DNA of 36,414 nucleotides from an uncultured Erysipelotrichaceae bacterium (GTDB taxonomy: Bacteria > Bacillota_I > Bacilli_A > Erysipelotrichales > Erysipelotrichaceae): positions 1 through 36,414 of the forward strand of contig CAMQRS010000014.1 in NCBI GenBank assembly GCA_947036815.1, given 5' to 3'. Below are positions 16,870 to 26,410 of the stretch, one piece after another. The position numbers and the translations under genes were made by a program. The number at the start of each line of letters is the position of its first letter. Position 1 is the first letter of the stretch. The notes beneath the pieces are model-generated. The model worked only from the letters and a program-made list of their open reading frames with translations. It was not told the origin of the DNA and searched no databases.

Positions 16870-17673
16870 ATGGATATTTTAACAATTGTATTGGTTGTAC
16901 TTGTAGCATTTTTGGCAGGTGTTGAATCAATCTTAGACCAGTTCCAATTTCACCAACCTATTATCTGTTGTACATTAATGGGATTAGTAAGTGGTAACTT
17001 AGAAGCTGGGATTTTATTAGGGGGAACTCTACAAATGATGGCTCTTGGATGGGCAAACGTTGGAGCTGCAATCGCACCAGATGCTGCTTTAGCATCAGTA
17101 GGATCATCAATCGTAATGATTCTTGCTCTTGAAGGTGGAAATGTTGCTGTTGCAGATGCAATCGTAACTTCTATCGCAGTTGCTACACCAGTATCAGTAG
17201 CAGGAACTGGATTATCAATGATCGGTCGTACGATCGCTATTCCTATGGTTCATGCTATGGATAAAGCTGCTGAAACAGCAAACTTCAAAATGATCGAATT
17301 CTGGCACTGGGCTGCCATCACTATGCAAGGTGTAAAAGTTGCAATTCCAGCATTAGCATTATGTTTTGTTGCACCAGACGCAGTTGAAGCTGCAATGACT
17401 GCAATGCCTGTATGGTTAGTGAATGGTATGGCAGTAGGTGGTGGAATGGTAGCCGCAGTAGGATATGCTATGGTTATTAACTTAATGGCTTCTAAAGAAG
17501 TTTGGCCATTCTTCGCATTAGGATTTATCGTTGCAATTATTGGTGAAATCACATTAATCGGATTAGGAGTAATCGGGGTTTCATTAGCATTAGTATTCAT
17601 TACATTAAAAGAAGCTGGTTCTGCAGGTTCTGGTTCAGTAGATGCACTTGGTGACATCTTAGATGATTACTAG
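16870..17673 (+). CDS. manY: PTS mannose-type EIIC membrane component
   Basis: EIIC (267 residues) is one of the two membrane proteins of the mannose-family channel. It is hydrophobic throughout with several predicted membrane helices, and has the family segments SILDQFQFHQPI and GGTLQMMALGWANVGAAIAP. It starts 27 bp after manX with AAAGGAGAA upstream. It forms the translocation path with EIID. Mannose-family EIIC/EIID proteins are also known receptors for class IIa bacteriocins and some phages in other Bacillota; nothing here tests that. Confidence 0.95.
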   Translation: MDILTIVLVVLVAFLAGVESILDQFQFHQPIICCTLMGLVSGNLEAGILLGGTLQMMALGWANVGAAIAPDAALASVGSSIVMILALEGGNVAVADAIVTSIAVATPVSVAGTGLSMIGRTIAIPMVHAMDKAAETANFKMIEFWHWAAITMQGVKVAIPALALCFVAPDAVEAAMTAMPVWLVNGMAVGGGMVAAVGYAMVINLMASKEVWPFFALGFIVAIIGEITLIGLGVIGVSLALVFITLKEAGSAGSGSVDALGDILDDY

Positions 17674-17689
17674 GAAAGAGGAAATTAAA

Positions 17690-18502
17690 ATGACACAAGA
17701 AAGAATCGTATTAACGAAAAAAGACCGCCGTGCGGTAGCTACGCGTCACCAGTTCCTTCAAGCATCTTGGAACTACGAACGTATGCAAAATGGGGGATGG
17801 TGTTTCGCAATCATTCCTGCAATTAAAAGATTATACCCAAATAAAGATGACCAAATCGCAGCATTAAAAAGACATTTAGAGTTCTATAACACTCAACCTT
17901 ATTGTTCAGCTCCAGTTATGGGAGTTACATTAGCTTTAGAAGAAGAACGTGCAAACGGTGCTAATGTTGATGATTCAGCAATTCAAGGGGTTAAAATTGG
18001 TATGATGGGTCCTTTGGCAGGAGTTGGAGATCCAGTATTCTGGTTCACTGCTCGTCCAATTATTGGAGCTTTAGCAGCATCTTTAGCAATGGATGGAAGT
18101 ATCGTAGGTCCAATCTTATTCTTCGTATTATGGAATGTTATGCGTTATGCATTCATCTTCTATACACAAGAAATGGGATATAACTTAGGAACTACAATCA
18201 CTAAAGATTTATCTGGTGGTTTATTAGGAAAAATTACTACAGGAGCTTCAGTTCTTGGTATGTTCATTATTGGTGGATTAGTACAAAGATGGGTAAATAT
18301 TAGTATTTCTGCTGACATTCTTGTTAACAAAGACAGTGGTGCTACTTTACAAGCTCAAATTGATGCTTTAACTCCAGGATTATTAGGATTATTAGTAACA
18401 TTAGGATGTTGCTGGTTACTTAAAAAGAAAGTGTCTCCAATTGTTATCATCTTAGGATTATTCGTAGTTGGTATCGTTGGAACTTTAGTAAATATTTTCT
18501 AA
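17690..18502 (+). CDS. manZ: PTS mannose-type EIID membrane component
   Basis: EIID (270 residues) completes the membrane complex. Family features are RRAVATRHQFLQASWNYERM near the N-terminus, HLEFYNTQPY, KIGMMGPLAGVGDPVFWFT, and a C-terminal helix after LLKKKVSPIV. The ATG at 17690 follows GGAAAGAGG. An in-frame ATG at 17663 inside manY would add nine residues but has no good site. The gene follows manY by 16 bp. Confidence 0.95.
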   Translation: MTQERIVLTKKDRRAVATRHQFLQASWNYERMQNGGWCFAIIPAIKRLYPNKDDQIAALKRHLEFYNTQPYCSAPVMGVTLALEEERANGANVDDSAIQGVKIGMMGPLAGVGDPVFWFTARPIIGALAASLAMDGSIVGPILFFVLWNVMRYAFIFYTQEMGYNLGTTITKDLSGGLLGKITTGASVLGMFIIGGLVQRWVNISISADILVNKDSGATLQAQIDALTPGLLGLLVTLGCCWLLKKKVSPIVIILGLFVVGIVGTLVNIF

Positions 18503-18553
18503 AATAAAAGGATAACCTGTATTCACAAAATGTTTTAAAAGGAGGTGACGATA

Positions 18554-18937
18554 ATGTTACAATCAATGAATAGTTCTGTTGATTTAACGATCGATGCATC
18601 ATTGCTTATGGGAATGAGCGAACATGGTAAAATTATGATAGGAAATAAAGCTTTTGAATTCTATGATTCAAAAAAAGCTAAAAACTTCATATTGATTCCA
18701 TGGCAAGAGATAGATTATATCGCAGCCTCAATTATGTTTAATAAGAAAAAAATTAATCGTTTTGTAGTTTTTACAAAAGAAAGTGGTAAATTTATTTTCA
18801 CAACTAAAGATAATATAAAAACATTGAGTATGATCAAAAAGTATATTGACGCAGATAAGTTAATAAAATCTGAAACATTCTTTAGCAGTATTAAGCTTGG
18901 AGTAGTCGCTATATATAAAAAGATCTCAAAAAAATAA
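18554..18937 (+). CDS. manO: DUF956 family protein (ManO) of the mannose PTS operon
   Basis: This is a 127-residue cytoplasmic protein of the DUF956 family, which is almost always the last gene of mannose-type PTS operons in Bacillota. The core is the segment from VDLTIDASLLMGMSEHGKI to IPWQEIDYIAASIMFNKK, rich in beta strands. Its role is not firmly established; a regulatory or assembly role for the PTS has been proposed. ATG 18554 has AAAGGAGGT upstream; the GTG at 18545 lies in that ribosome site and is rejected. A strong terminator follows. Confidence 0.88.
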   Translation: MLQSMNSSVDLTIDASLLMGMSEHGKIMIGNKAFEFYDSKKAKNFILIPWQEIDYIAASIMFNKKKINRFVVFTKESGKFIFTTKDNIKTLSMIKKYIDADKLIKSETFFSSIKLGVVAIYKKISKK

Positions 18938-18941
18938 AATG

Positions 18942-18976
18942 AACTCAGACGTACTTAAGTACATCTGAGTTTTTTT
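18942..18976 (+). terminator. Intrinsic terminator of the man operon
   Basis: AACTCAGA (18942-18949) pairs with TCTGAGTT (18964-18971). The inner GTACTTAAGTAC (18951-18962) is itself a palindrome that extends the stem past a C/A mismatch. A run of seven T follows. Confidence 0.9.
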
Positions 18977-19030
18977 GTATAATTTAGAGAAAGAAGAAGC
19001 GATTGTAATGATTAAGATATGGTTGTTGTA

Positions 19031-19060
19031 TTGACAATGGCGTGCATGGAGGAGTAATAT
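19031..19060 (+). promoter_or_regulatory. Promoter of the lipoprotein gene
   Basis: TTGACA (19031-19036, full consensus) and TAATAT (19055-19060) are separated by 18 bp. Its position excludes a start codon at 19042 and supports the GTG at 19099. Confidence 0.65.
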
Positions 19061-19098
19061 TAATATATAAATACCCGAATGAATGGAGGGGTTCTATA

Positions 19099-20025
19099 GT
19101 GAAAAAAAATATGAGTATTCTTGTGATATTGCTTATCAGTGGGGGCTGTTCAACATCAAATAAAATAAATGTATTGAGTAGTAATTTTTTGTATGATAAA
19201 GAATTAGTTTGGGATGAGGGAATTGAATTACTTCGCCAAGAGGGGTTAGGAGATTCAATATTATATGAATCTCCTGATGGAGTTGTCTTCGAACCATTTG
19301 TATCAAACGAAAATGGACTACTATTTGGAATAGGTAATACTATCGAGGATGGAACGCGTACGTATGTAGCCAGTTATGATTTACACAATAATAGTTATAC
19401 TAACTTACATAAGCTAACTACACATTCCGAAACAATATCGGCGAGTTTGTTATATGCGAATAATGCTTATGTTGTATTTGAAGAATACGATTACGAACTA
19501 GAATTATCTAATTACATGGTTTACGATCTTAATAGTGAAATGTTTATAAAACTGTTGTCAATTAAAGATATGCCAGCCACACATTACAATGATGTATGTA
19601 TTCATAATGAGGATATCTTGATGAGCATATATGAACCAAAAAGTGATACATATACTTTATTTCATTTCAATACAACAACGAATGAGATGATAACAGTAGA
19701 TGCTTTAAATCACAGTAATACAGCACATAGTGTAACGTATTTTAATGATTCATTTTACTATGTGGGAAATGATGAAGATGGTCAATATATAAGTGCGTAT
19801 AATGAATCAGAAAATAAACTAACAACAGTGTTAAGTTTAAGCGAAACAGACAATAAGCATAATATATATTTTACTGATTTAGGCACAATGGAAAACGAAC
19901 TACTACTAGATGTTCAAAATGTAAAAGAAGGAATGAGTACCATGTTTGCGTTAGATATAAAAATAAATAAGTTAACTCCAATTTGGGAAGGAAAAGACGA
20001 ATTTATAGATAGTGATGATGAATAA
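19099..20025 (+). CDS. Putative exported lipoprotein of unknown function, beta-propeller-like
   Basis: This is a 308-residue protein, not recognised beyond its general type. The GTG at 19099 has GGAGGGG upstream and gives a lipoprotein signal (KKNMSILVILLISGGC, lipid attachment at about Cys17). The rest has recurrent strand-turn patterns with aromatic residues (YVASYDLHNNSY, NYMVYDLNSEMF, HSVTYFNDSFYYVGN, YISAYNESENKL) spaced about 45 residues apart, suggesting a beta-propeller or similar repeat fold. It ends in an acidic tail (DSDDE). The next gene, an exported serine hydrolase, follows within 60 bp, so they may act together at the cell surface. This is inference. Confidence 0.7.
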   Translation: MKKNMSILVILLISGGCSTSNKINVLSSNFLYDKELVWDEGIELLRQEGLGDSILYESPDGVVFEPFVSNENGLLFGIGNTIEDGTRTYVASYDLHNNSYTNLHKLTTHSETISASLLYANNAYVVFEEYDYELELSNYMVYDLNSEMFIKLLSIKDMPATHYNDVCIHNEDILMSIYEPKSDTYTLFHFNTTTNEMITVDALNHSNTAHSVTYFNDSFYYVGNDEDGQYISAYNESENKLTTVLSLSETDNKHNIYFTDLGTMENELLLDVQNVKEGMSTMFALDIKINKLTPIWEGKDEFIDSDDE

Positions 20026-20081
20026 CGTATCAAAATTATGCATCAAAATGAATGCAGTCAATATATGAAATAGGGGGATAT

Positions 20082-20123
20082 ATGAAGAAACAAACAGTTA
20101 TATTACTATTAGGAGGAGTATAA
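20082..20123 (+). other. Orphaned signal-peptide start ending in an in-frame TAA
   Basis: ATG at 20082, behind a TAGGGGG site, encodes MKKQTVILLLGGV and then TAA (20121-20123). The same frame continues without another stop into the serine hydrolase below, with ITGIVLLCTLIYFSN completing a normal signal anchor. One codon therefore separates the natural start from the body of the gene. AGGAGGAG (20111-20118) sits just before the TAA. Confidence 0.8.
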
Positions 20124-20135
20124 ATTACTGGAATT

Positions 20136-21002
20136 GTGCTATTATGCACGTTAATATATTTCAGTAATAAAAATGAAGTGGTAAACAATGTGAGTGACCC
20201 GTATCAGGTGGAATCTACTTGGACGGAATCAAATGTTAGAGAAGATGAATTCATGAAGCTAGTTGATACCTATTTAATAGAAGAAGGAATAGAAGATAAT
20301 GTTGGAATTTATATACATAACTTTGAAAGTGATTTTGTTTATACAAAGAATAGTGATGTTTACTTTACTGCAGCAAGCACATATAAATTGCCACTAGTTA
20401 TGCTTTACTATGAATTTATAAATAGTGGAGAATATTCAATGGATACGATGTTTCAATATAAAGAATCTCACTTTGAACCAGGTGGAGTAATTTGTGATAT
20501 GTATGTAGTAGGAGATATAATAAGTTTGAAAGAATTATTAGAGTGCGTTATCTTATATTCTGATAATACAGGTGCTCATATACTTTTTGATAATTTAGAA
20601 TATACAGATGAGGATGGATATACAGCAGGATGGATTGCCTATAAGGAGGCAATTACTAAGTATAGTGACCAATCTTATGAACCAATCTTTTTTAGTTACG
20701 ATAATATAATGAGTGCAAATTACGCGAATGATACACTGACTTATCTATATACAAATAGCGATGAATTCGAAACATTGGTGTCGCATTTGGAGCAAGCGAT
20801 GCCAATCCAATACTTAAATGCCAATATACCTGAAGTGGAAATACAAAAGTATGGAAGCTATCTTAGTGCAACTAACTCAATAGGTTTAGTCATGGAAGGT
20901 AGTCCTTACGCAATTTCAATCTTTACTAGTTTAGGGGTTGATGGAGAAAGACATATAGGAAATATTAATGAAATAGCATATACATACTTTAATGGAAAGT
21001 AG
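20136..21002 (+). CDS. Serine hydrolase of the class A beta-lactamase fold (5' end interrupted by a stop codon)
   Basis: The frame from GTG 20136 encodes 288 residues. The active-site set of penicillin-binding/class A enzymes is visible: S81-T-Y-K84 (AASTYKLPL) and S142-D-N (YSDNTGAHIL), with a KYG triad (QKYGSYLSATNS) where KTG is usual. Such proteins can be beta-lactamases, but many Bacillota homologs lack proven activity on beta-lactams. The intact gene would begin at ATG 20082; a TAA at 20121 interrupts the signal anchor. Translation might restart at ATT 20124 or GTG 20136, or the gene may be a fresh pseudogene or contain a sequencing error. The body is otherwise undamaged. Confidence 0.75.
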   Translation: MLLCTLIYFSNKNEVVNNVSDPYQVESTWTESNVREDEFMKLVDTYLIEEGIEDNVGIYIHNFESDFVYTKNSDVYFTAASTYKLPLVMLYYEFINSGEYSMDTMFQYKESHFEPGGVICDMYVVGDIISLKELLECVILYSDNTGAHILFDNLEYTDEDGYTAGWIAYKEAITKYSDQSYEPIFFSYDNIMSANYANDTLTYLYTNSDEFETLVSHLEQAMPIQYLNANIPEVEIQKYGSYLSATNSIGLVMEGSPYAISIFTSLGVDGERHIGNINEIAYTYFNGK

Positions 21003-21033
21003 TGAATAATATCTTTGAGTATTATTTATCACT

Positions 21034-21062
21034 TTGCAATTTATGGATGGATTCTATATAAT
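21034..21062 (+). promoter_or_regulatory. Promoter of the M18 aminopeptidase gene
   Basis: TTGCAA (21034-21039) and TATAAT (21057-21062) are spaced by 17 bp, 22 bp before the ATG at 21085. This rules out the in-frame upstream start at 21034. Confidence 0.75.
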
Positions 21063-21084
21063 AGAGTGGAAAATGGAGAAAATT

Positions 21085-22389
21085 ATGAATAAACAATTAC
21101 TGAAATTTATTGAAGAAAGTCCAAGTTGCTTTCATGCAGTGGAAAACTTAAAACAATTATTATTAAAAAATGGATACTGTTCATTAAACGAACAATCATC
21201 TTGGGAAATCAGCAAAGGTGGGAAATACTTTGTGACACGTAACGGAAGTAGTATAATCGCATTTAGTGTAGGACAAGATGTTGAAAAGGTTCATTACCAA
21301 ATGACGTCATCACATTCGGACTCGCCAACATTCAAGATTAAAGAAGTAGCAACTTTGAAAGGAAAAGGCGGAAGTGTACGTTTCAATACAGAAATGTATG
21401 GTGGATTAATCGCTGCCTCATGGTTTGATAGACCCCTTTCACTAGCTGGTCGTATTTTGATTCAAACAGAAAATGGAATCGAAAGTAAATTAGTAAATAT
21501 ACACAAAGATATATTAATGATACCTAATCTAGCAATTCATATGAATCGTACAATAAATTCTGGTTATACTTACAATATGCAAAAAGATACGCTACCTTTA
21601 GTGAGTATGAAAGACTTTAGTGAATCTGATTTTAATGATTTATTAGCTAACTCAATTGGAGTGAAAGCACAACAAATTTTAGGGAAAGATATTTACCTAT
21701 ATAATCGTCAAGTAGGAATGACTTGGGGAATTAATGATGAGTTTATTTCTGCACCTAAATTAGATGATTTACAATGTGCATATACAAGTTTTCAAGCACT
21801 ATGCGACAGCGCAAACGAAAATGTGGTGAATGTTTCTGCTTGCTTTGACAATGAAGAAGTAGGATCATCAACTAAACAAGGAGCAGAATCTACTTTCTTA
21901 TTTGATACATTACAGCGTATTCAAGAAGGCTTTGATTCATCTCACAATAGTTATGCATCAAGTATCGCAAGAAGCTTTATGGTTTCATGTGATAATGCAC
22001 ATGCCCTTCATCCGAATTATACAGAAGTTGCAGATGAAACAAATTATGTTTGTATGAATGCTGGAGTCGTAGTGAAACATAGCGCAAACCAAAAGTATAC
22101 GACAGATGCAATTAGTCATGCAGTGTTTAATGCGATATGCCAAAAAGCAAATGTTCCAATCCAACATTTTGCTAATCGTTCTGATATGGCGGGAGGTAGT
22201 ACCTTAGGTAATATTTCAAGTACCAAAGTAAGTGTACACAGTATTGATATCGGTCTTGCTCAACTAGCAATGCATTCATCATATGAAAGTGCAGGAGCAT
22301 TAGATACTGCATATATGTATGAGGCTTTAAAAGCATACTACAATACAACATTAGATATTCAAAGTGATAGCCAAATCGTACTAAAATAG
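21085..22389 (+). CDS. M18 family zinc aminopeptidase
   Basis: This is a 434-residue cytosolic dinuclear-metal aminopeptidase that removes N-terminal residues, often acidic ones, from peptides. It has the M18 hallmarks: LLKFIEESPSCFHAVENLK at the start, the metal ligand region SSHSDSPTFKIK, the catalytic DNEEVGSSTKQGAES, DNAHALHPNY, and the closing ADMAGGSTLGN. The ATG at 21085 has GGAGA upstream and matches the family start. It has its own promoter and terminator, so it is a single-gene unit lying between the PTS/lipoprotein block and gdpP. Confidence 0.94.
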   Translation: MNKQLLKFIEESPSCFHAVENLKQLLLKNGYCSLNEQSSWEISKGGKYFVTRNGSSIIAFSVGQDVEKVHYQMTSSHSDSPTFKIKEVATLKGKGGSVRFNTEMYGGLIAASWFDRPLSLAGRILIQTENGIESKLVNIHKDILMIPNLAIHMNRTINSGYTYNMQKDTLPLVSMKDFSESDFNDLLANSIGVKAQQILGKDIYLYNRQVGMTWGINDEFISAPKLDDLQCAYTSFQALCDSANENVVNVSACFDNEEVGSSTKQGAESTFLFDTLQRIQEGFDSSHNSYASSIARSFMVSCDNAHALHPNYTEVADETNYVCMNAGVVVKHSANQKYTTDAISHAVFNAICQKANVPIQHFANRSDMAGGSTLGNISSTKVSVHSIDIGLAQLAMHSSYESAGALDTAYMYEALKAYYNTTLDIQSDSQIVLK

Positions 22390-22470
22390 ATACAAATAAA
22401 AGCATATATACCTGTATTTAACTATTGAAATTATGAATTTATAGGCTATTTGAACCGTTTTAATGATTTA

Positions 22471-22501
22471 AAAGAAGAAGATTCGTCTTCTTCTTTTTTT
22501 T
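22471..22501 (+). terminator. Intrinsic terminator of the aminopeptidase gene
   Basis: AAAGAAGAAGA (22471-22481) pairs perfectly with TCTTCTTCTTT (22486-22496) over a TTCG tetraloop, and T continues to about 22501. Confidence 0.9.
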
Positions 22502-22526
22502 AATGGATGAAATAAACTAAAAAAAA

Positions 22527-22535
22527 TGGTAAAAT
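22527..22535 (+). promoter_or_regulatory. Extended -10 promoter of gdpP
   Basis: TGGTAAAAT (TG at 22527-22528, TAAAAT at 22530-22535) lies 35 bp before the gdpP start. The -35 region is weak (ATGAAA at 22507-22512). Confidence 0.5.
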
Positions 22536-22570
22536 AGAAGAAATAACATATAAATTTAGGAGGTATCTTA

Positions 22571-24562
22571 ATGAAATATATAGAAAGTATTAAAATGCAG
22601 GTTATTGTTATCTTGATAATGCAAGGGATAAGTCTTGCGCTAATTGCATTTTTAGGATTGATGGAAATATTAATGGCCTTAGTAATCTACTTTTTCATTA
22701 ATTTAATATTAATGGGATGGATTGTAATGACTTTGGAAAAAGCAAAGAAAACCCAAGATGTTGAGTTATCTAGAATTTTAGGTAATGAAGCAAAAAAAGC
22801 TCTAACAGTAGGAATGATTGGAATCATCGCCATAGATGAAAATCGTGATATCACCTGGGTAAGTGATTTTGTTCAACAAAGAAATTCAAAACTAGTAGGT
22901 AAGAAATTCACATCTTTCATAGAAGAAGTAAATCAATTGTTTGAACACCAATTAGATAGTGTCATCGGGGAACATAATGGATATCTATATGAAATATCTA
23001 GAAAAGAATCAGGATCTATCTTTTTTGTTAGAGACGTAAGTGTTGTAGAAACATTGACTAAGAAGTATGAAGAGGATAGTGTTGTCGTAGGAATTATTCA
23101 TTTAGATAATTACATGGAAGTTTCTGCATATGAAGATGAAGCAACAATCACTGCCATTAACATGGGATTGAGACAACCGATAGTAGAGTGGGCAACTCAT
23201 TATGGGATGCTAATTCGAAGACTACGAAGCGATCGATTCATTATTGTTTTAAATGAAAAAGTGTATCGAGAAATAGCAAATGATAAGTTTGATATACTAA
23301 ATAATACAAGAAAAAAAGCACATGAATTAGATGTTTCAATTACGTTATCAATGGCATTTGCTAGAGGCAGTGATGATTTTTCAGTGCTTGATGACATGGC
23401 GAATGACTTGCTCGAATTAGCTCAAAGTCGTGGTGGAGATCAGGCTGCAGTTAAACGTTATGGATTAGATGTTGAATATTTTGGAGGAAACTCTGAGGCA
23501 GTTTCTAAACGTAGTAGGGTTCGAGTTAGAGTAATGGCACAAGCAATTAATGAAGCTATTTTAGAGAGTGATAAAGTATTTATTACTGGTCATAAAACGA
23601 TGGATTTCGATTGCATGGGAGCTAATATAGCACTAAGTAGAGTAGCGCAAGCTTGTGGTAAAAAAACGTATATTGTTTCGCAAAGTGGAGGAATAGAAAT
23701 GTACCTACAAGGGGCGTTGGACTTTTATGAACATGAGTTATCACTTAGACATACCTTCATTAGTGAAGAAGAAGCATTGCGATTACAAGGTGTAAACGAT
23801 TTAGTACTAGTTGCAGACTATCATAATCCAACGCACAGTAATGCACCGGCATTGTTAGAAAATGCGAAACGAATAGTCGTTGTTGATCATCATCGTCGTA
23901 CTGAGAATTATATTCAAAAGCCACTACTCATGTACATTGAATCTGGAGCTAGTAGTACTTGTGAATTGTTAACAGAATGTTTTGAATACTTAGGGAATGA
24001 AGTAAATATAAATGAAGTAGAAGCAACCTTTATGTATTTAGGTATTATAGTAGATACGAATCGATTTAAGATGCGCACAGGATTTAGAACGTTTGAGGCT
24101 GCTGCACAACTTAAAAAACTAGGGGTTGACCCAATAGAAGCAGAAGACTTATTAAAAGAAGATTATGAAGAATTTGAAGCAAAAGTAAATATCTTTAAAC
24201 ACGGGGAAGTGTATCGTGAAAAATTTATGATTGCCTGTGTAGATGATGATGCGATATTAGCAAGGACTATGATGTCGATAGGTGCAGATGCACTACTTGC
24301 GATAAAAAATATTGAAGCTTCCTTTGTAATTGGGAAAACCAAACTCCAAGTGAGTGGTATTTCTGCAAGAAGTAAAGGGAATGTCAATGTGCAAAGAATT
24401 ATGGAAGAAATGAATGGGGGAGGACACTTTAGTGCAGCGGCAACGCAAGCAGAAGATACGACACCACAACAATTAAAGGCCGAGTTATTAAATCAAATTG
24501 ATTTATATATAAGTAGCCAGGAGGAACAAAATGATGAAAGTAATATTACTGAAGGATGTTAA
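22571..24562 (+). CDS. gdpP: Cyclic-di-AMP phosphodiesterase GdpP
   Basis: GdpP (663 residues) hydrolyses cyclic-di-AMP, a messenger for potassium and wall homeostasis. Two N-terminal membrane helices (about 9-28 and 33-54) are followed by a PAS-like region (about 80-155) and a degenerate GGDEF domain (about 170-300) in which the GGDEF loop reads RSDRF, as expected for this family. The DHH-DHHA1 catalytic part has H341/D345/D347 ([11 protein letters not shown]), VADYHNP, VDHHRR (438-443) and [17 protein letters not shown] precedes the ATG. Its last 32 bases overlap rplI, so translation is probably coupled. gdpP-rplI-dnaB order is conserved in Bacillota. Confidence 0.96.
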   Translation: MKYIESIKMQVIVILIMQGISLALIAFLGLMEILMALVIYFFINLILMGWIVMTLEKAKKTQDVELSRILGNEAKKALTVGMIGIIAIDENRDITWVSDFVQQRNSKLVGKKFTSFIEEVNQLFEHQLDSVIGEHNGYLYEISRKESGSIFFVRDVSVVETLTKKYEEDSVVVGIIHLDNYMEVSAYEDEATITAINMGLRQPIVEWATHYGMLIRRLRSDRFIIVLNEKVYREIANDKFDILNNTRKKAHELDVSITLSMAFARGSDDFSVLDDMANDLLELAQSRGGDQAAVKRYGLDVEYFGGNSEAVSKRSRVRVRVMAQAINEAILESDKVFITGHKTMDFDCMGANIALSRVAQACGKKTYIVSQSGGIEMYLQGALDFYEHELSLRHTFISEEEALRLQGVNDLVLVADYHNPTHSNAPALLENAKRIVVVDHHRRTENYIQKPLLMYIESGASSTCELLTECFEYLGNEVNINEVEATFMYLGIIVDTNRFKMRTGFRTFEAAAQLKKLGVDPIEAEDLLKEDYEEFEAKVNIFKHGEVYREKFMIACVDDDAILARTMMSIGADALLAIKNIEASFVIGKTKLQVSGISARSKGNVNVQRIMEEMNGGGHFSAAATQAEDTTPQQLKAELLNQIDLYISSQEEQNDESNITEGC

Positions 24563-24986
24563 AAAATTAGGAAAAAAAGGAGAAACTAAAGAAGTGGCTG
24601 ATGGATACGGAAGAAACTTCTTAATTTCAGGTGGACTAGCAGTAGAAGCTTCTAAAGGAAGCATGAAAGTGCTAGTAACACAAAAGGCAGAAAATGAAGC
24701 AATGGATAAGCAATTAGAAAATGAAGCGGAACAATTGAAGGCGAATTTAAAAGAAATTGTTTTGGATTTTAAAATTAAAGCAGGAAAAGGTGGAAAAGTG
24801 TTCGGAAGTATTTCAACGAAGCATATAGTAGAAAAATTACGTGTGGAACACAACATCAAGTTAGATAAACGTAAGTTTATAGATACACACGGAGCTAGTG
24901 GGCTAGGAACAACTTTATTAAAAGTAGACTTATATAAAAATAAAGTAATCGGTGTAGTAAACGTTCATTTAACACAACAGGCATAA
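24531..24986 (+). CDS. rplI: 50S ribosomal protein bL9
   Basis: bL9 (151 residues) is a large-subunit stalk protein linked to reading-frame maintenance. The N-terminal rRNA-binding domain [17 protein letters not shown] and [11 protein letters not shown] are diagnostic; a long connecting helix and a C-terminal domain follow. AGGAGG at 24519-24524 lies inside gdpP. Two adjacent ATG codons (24531 and 24534) are possible starts; family alignment would favour the second, spacing allows either. dnaB starts three bases after the stop. Confidence 0.96.
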   Translation: MMKVILLKDVKKLGKKGETKEVADGYGRNFLISGGLAVEASKGSMKVLVTQKAENEAMDKQLENEAEQLKANLKEIVLDFKIKAGKGGKVFGSISTKHIVEKLRVEHNIKLDKRKFIDTHGASGLGTTLLKVDLYKNKVIGVVNVHLTQQA

Positions 24987-24989
24987 AAT

Positions 24990-26324
24990 ATGGCTAGAGA
25001 ATTACCTCACAACAATGAGGCGGAGCAAGCAATACTAGGGGCACTATTAGTATATCCTTCGGTAGTGAAAGTGGTATATGACCAAAACTTAATTATGGAT
25101 GATTTCTTCGTAGAAGCACATAAACGTATTTACGATGCAATGCTTTATTTAATGAATAACCACAATCCAATTGATCCGACTACTTTGTTAGCACGCTTAC
25201 AAGACAGTGATGAGTTGTCTTATGCAGGTGGAGCTGATTATATCGTGAATTTAAGTGATAGTGCAGTAAGTAGTGCGAATATTACTTATTATATAGAAAT
25301 AGTACAGAAGAAGGCATATGCAAGACATCTAATAGAAACGGCTGAAATGATTGCTGAAGAAGGATTTGATTCAAGTATTGACTTAGACGAATTGATGGAT
25401 AAGGCAGAACGTAGTATATTGAATGTCACAAGAAAACGAAATGCGACAAACTTTAAAGGATCACGTGAAGTAATTGGAAACGTCATGGAAGAGATAAATA
25501 ACCTACGAAATTCAAGTGATGGAATTACAGGGATTGAGACAGGATATCGTGATATTGATAAATTAACAAATGGATTACAACGTGGAGATTTAATTATACT
25601 GGCAGCTAGACCATCGATGGGGAAAACTGCATTTGCGCTTAATTTAGCATTGAATGCAAGTTTATCTACGAAAAACAAAGGTGCAGTAGCACTGTTCTCT
25701 TTGGAGATGCCTGCCGAACAATATATGCGAAGAATATTAAGTGCTAAATCACAAGTAGAAGGAAATAAGCTACGTAGTGGACAAGTACGCTCAGATGAAA
25801 TGAATAAATTAAGTGAAGCCGCAAATGAATTGGCAGCACTTAAAATCTTTATTGATGATAGTGCCATTGTGAAAATGCCTGAAATATTTTCAAAATGTCG
25901 TAAACTACAATCTGAACATGGACTAGACTTAATTGTGGTTGACTACTTACAGTTGATTACCTCAGCAGGTAAAGAAAGTAGACAACTAGAAATATCAGAA
26001 ATCTCAAGAAGTTTAAAAGCATTAGCTAGGGAATTAGAAGTGCCAGTATTAGCGTTGTCTCAATTATCACGTGGAGTTGAATCACGTCAAGATAAAAGAC
26101 CAATGCTATCTGACTTAAGGGACTCTGGAGCGATAGAGCAAGATGCCGATATCGTGGTATTCTTGTATCGTGATGACTATTATGATAGAGAAAATGATTC
26201 AGACGAATCAATTACAGAAGTAGATGTTCAAAAACATCGTAATGGTGCATTGAAAAAAATTAAACTACAATTTAAAAAATCAATTAATGCATTTTATACA
26301 GTAGACCAATTTGAAGAATACTAA
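24990..26324 (+). CDS. dnaB: Replicative DNA helicase DnaB
   Basis: DnaB (444 residues; DnaC in Bacillus naming) is the hexameric helicase that unwinds the fork. The N-terminal helical domain begins LPHNNEAEQAILGALL. The RecA-like motor has Walker A ARPSMGKTA (206-214), LFSLEMPAEQ, Walker B LIVVDYLQLI and LSQLSRGVESRQDKRP. A weak ribosome site is seen (AACAGGC), so it probably relies on coupling to rplI three bases upstream. A terminator hairpin begins within its stop codon. Confidence 0.97.
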   Translation: MARELPHNNEAEQAILGALLVYPSVVKVVYDQNLIMDDFFVEAHKRIYDAMLYLMNNHNPIDPTTLLARLQDSDELSYAGGADYIVNLSDSAVSSANITYYIEIVQKKAYARHLIETAEMIAEEGFDSSIDLDELMDKAERSILNVTRKRNATNFKGSREVIGNVMEEINNLRNSSDGITGIETGYRDIDKLTNGLQRGDLIILAARPSMGKTAFALNLALNASLSTKNKGAVALFSLEMPAEQYMRRILSAKSQVEGNKLRSGQVRSDEMNKLSEAANELAALKIFIDDSAIVKMPEIFSKCRKLQSEHGLDLIVVDYLQLITSAGKESRQLEISEISRSLKALARELEVPVLALSQLSRGVESRQDKRPMLSDLRDSGAIEQDADIVVFLYRDDYYDRENDSDESITEVDVQKHRNGALKKIKLQFKKSINAFYTVDQFEEY

Positions 26325-26346
26325 GAGTGAGAAATCACTCTTTTTT
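26323..26346 (+). terminator. Intrinsic terminator overlapping the dnaB stop codon
   Basis: AAGAGTGA (26323-26330, including the last two bases of TAA) pairs with TCACTCTT (26335-26342) over GAAA. T-run 26341-26346. Confidence 0.88.
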
Positions 26347-26375
26347 AGTATCCTATCAGTGAATATAGAAAAATG

Positions 26376-26384
26376 TGATATAAT
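26376..26384 (+). promoter_or_regulatory. Extended -10 promoter of the walJ-rlmH group
   Basis: TGATATAAT (TG 26376-26377, TATAAT 26379-26384) lies 26 bp before the start codon at 26411; no clear -35. Confidence 0.65.
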
Positions 26385-26410
26385 TAAACAATCGATTAGG
26401 AGAATTAAAG

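Noticed and set aside
17250-17657. 135-codon open frame on the minus strand inside manY
   Set aside because: It is a shadow of an Ala/Gly-rich membrane gene and has no independent start signals.
19042-19098. Longer start for the lipoprotein
   Set aside because: It lies between the -35 and -10 of the promoter and would bury the lipoprotein signal inside the protein; GTG 19099 gives a normal signal.
20136-21002. Antibiotic-resistance beta-lactamase
   Set aside because: The fold and S-x-x-K/SDN motifs are present, but KTG is KYG and the 5' end is broken; many relatives have no lactamase activity, so only serine hydrolase is called.
25289-25867. 192-codon open frame on the minus strand inside dnaB
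   Set aside because: It is antisense to a highly conserved gene, with no ribosome site and low-complexity Ser/Ala/Ile content typical of shadow frames.
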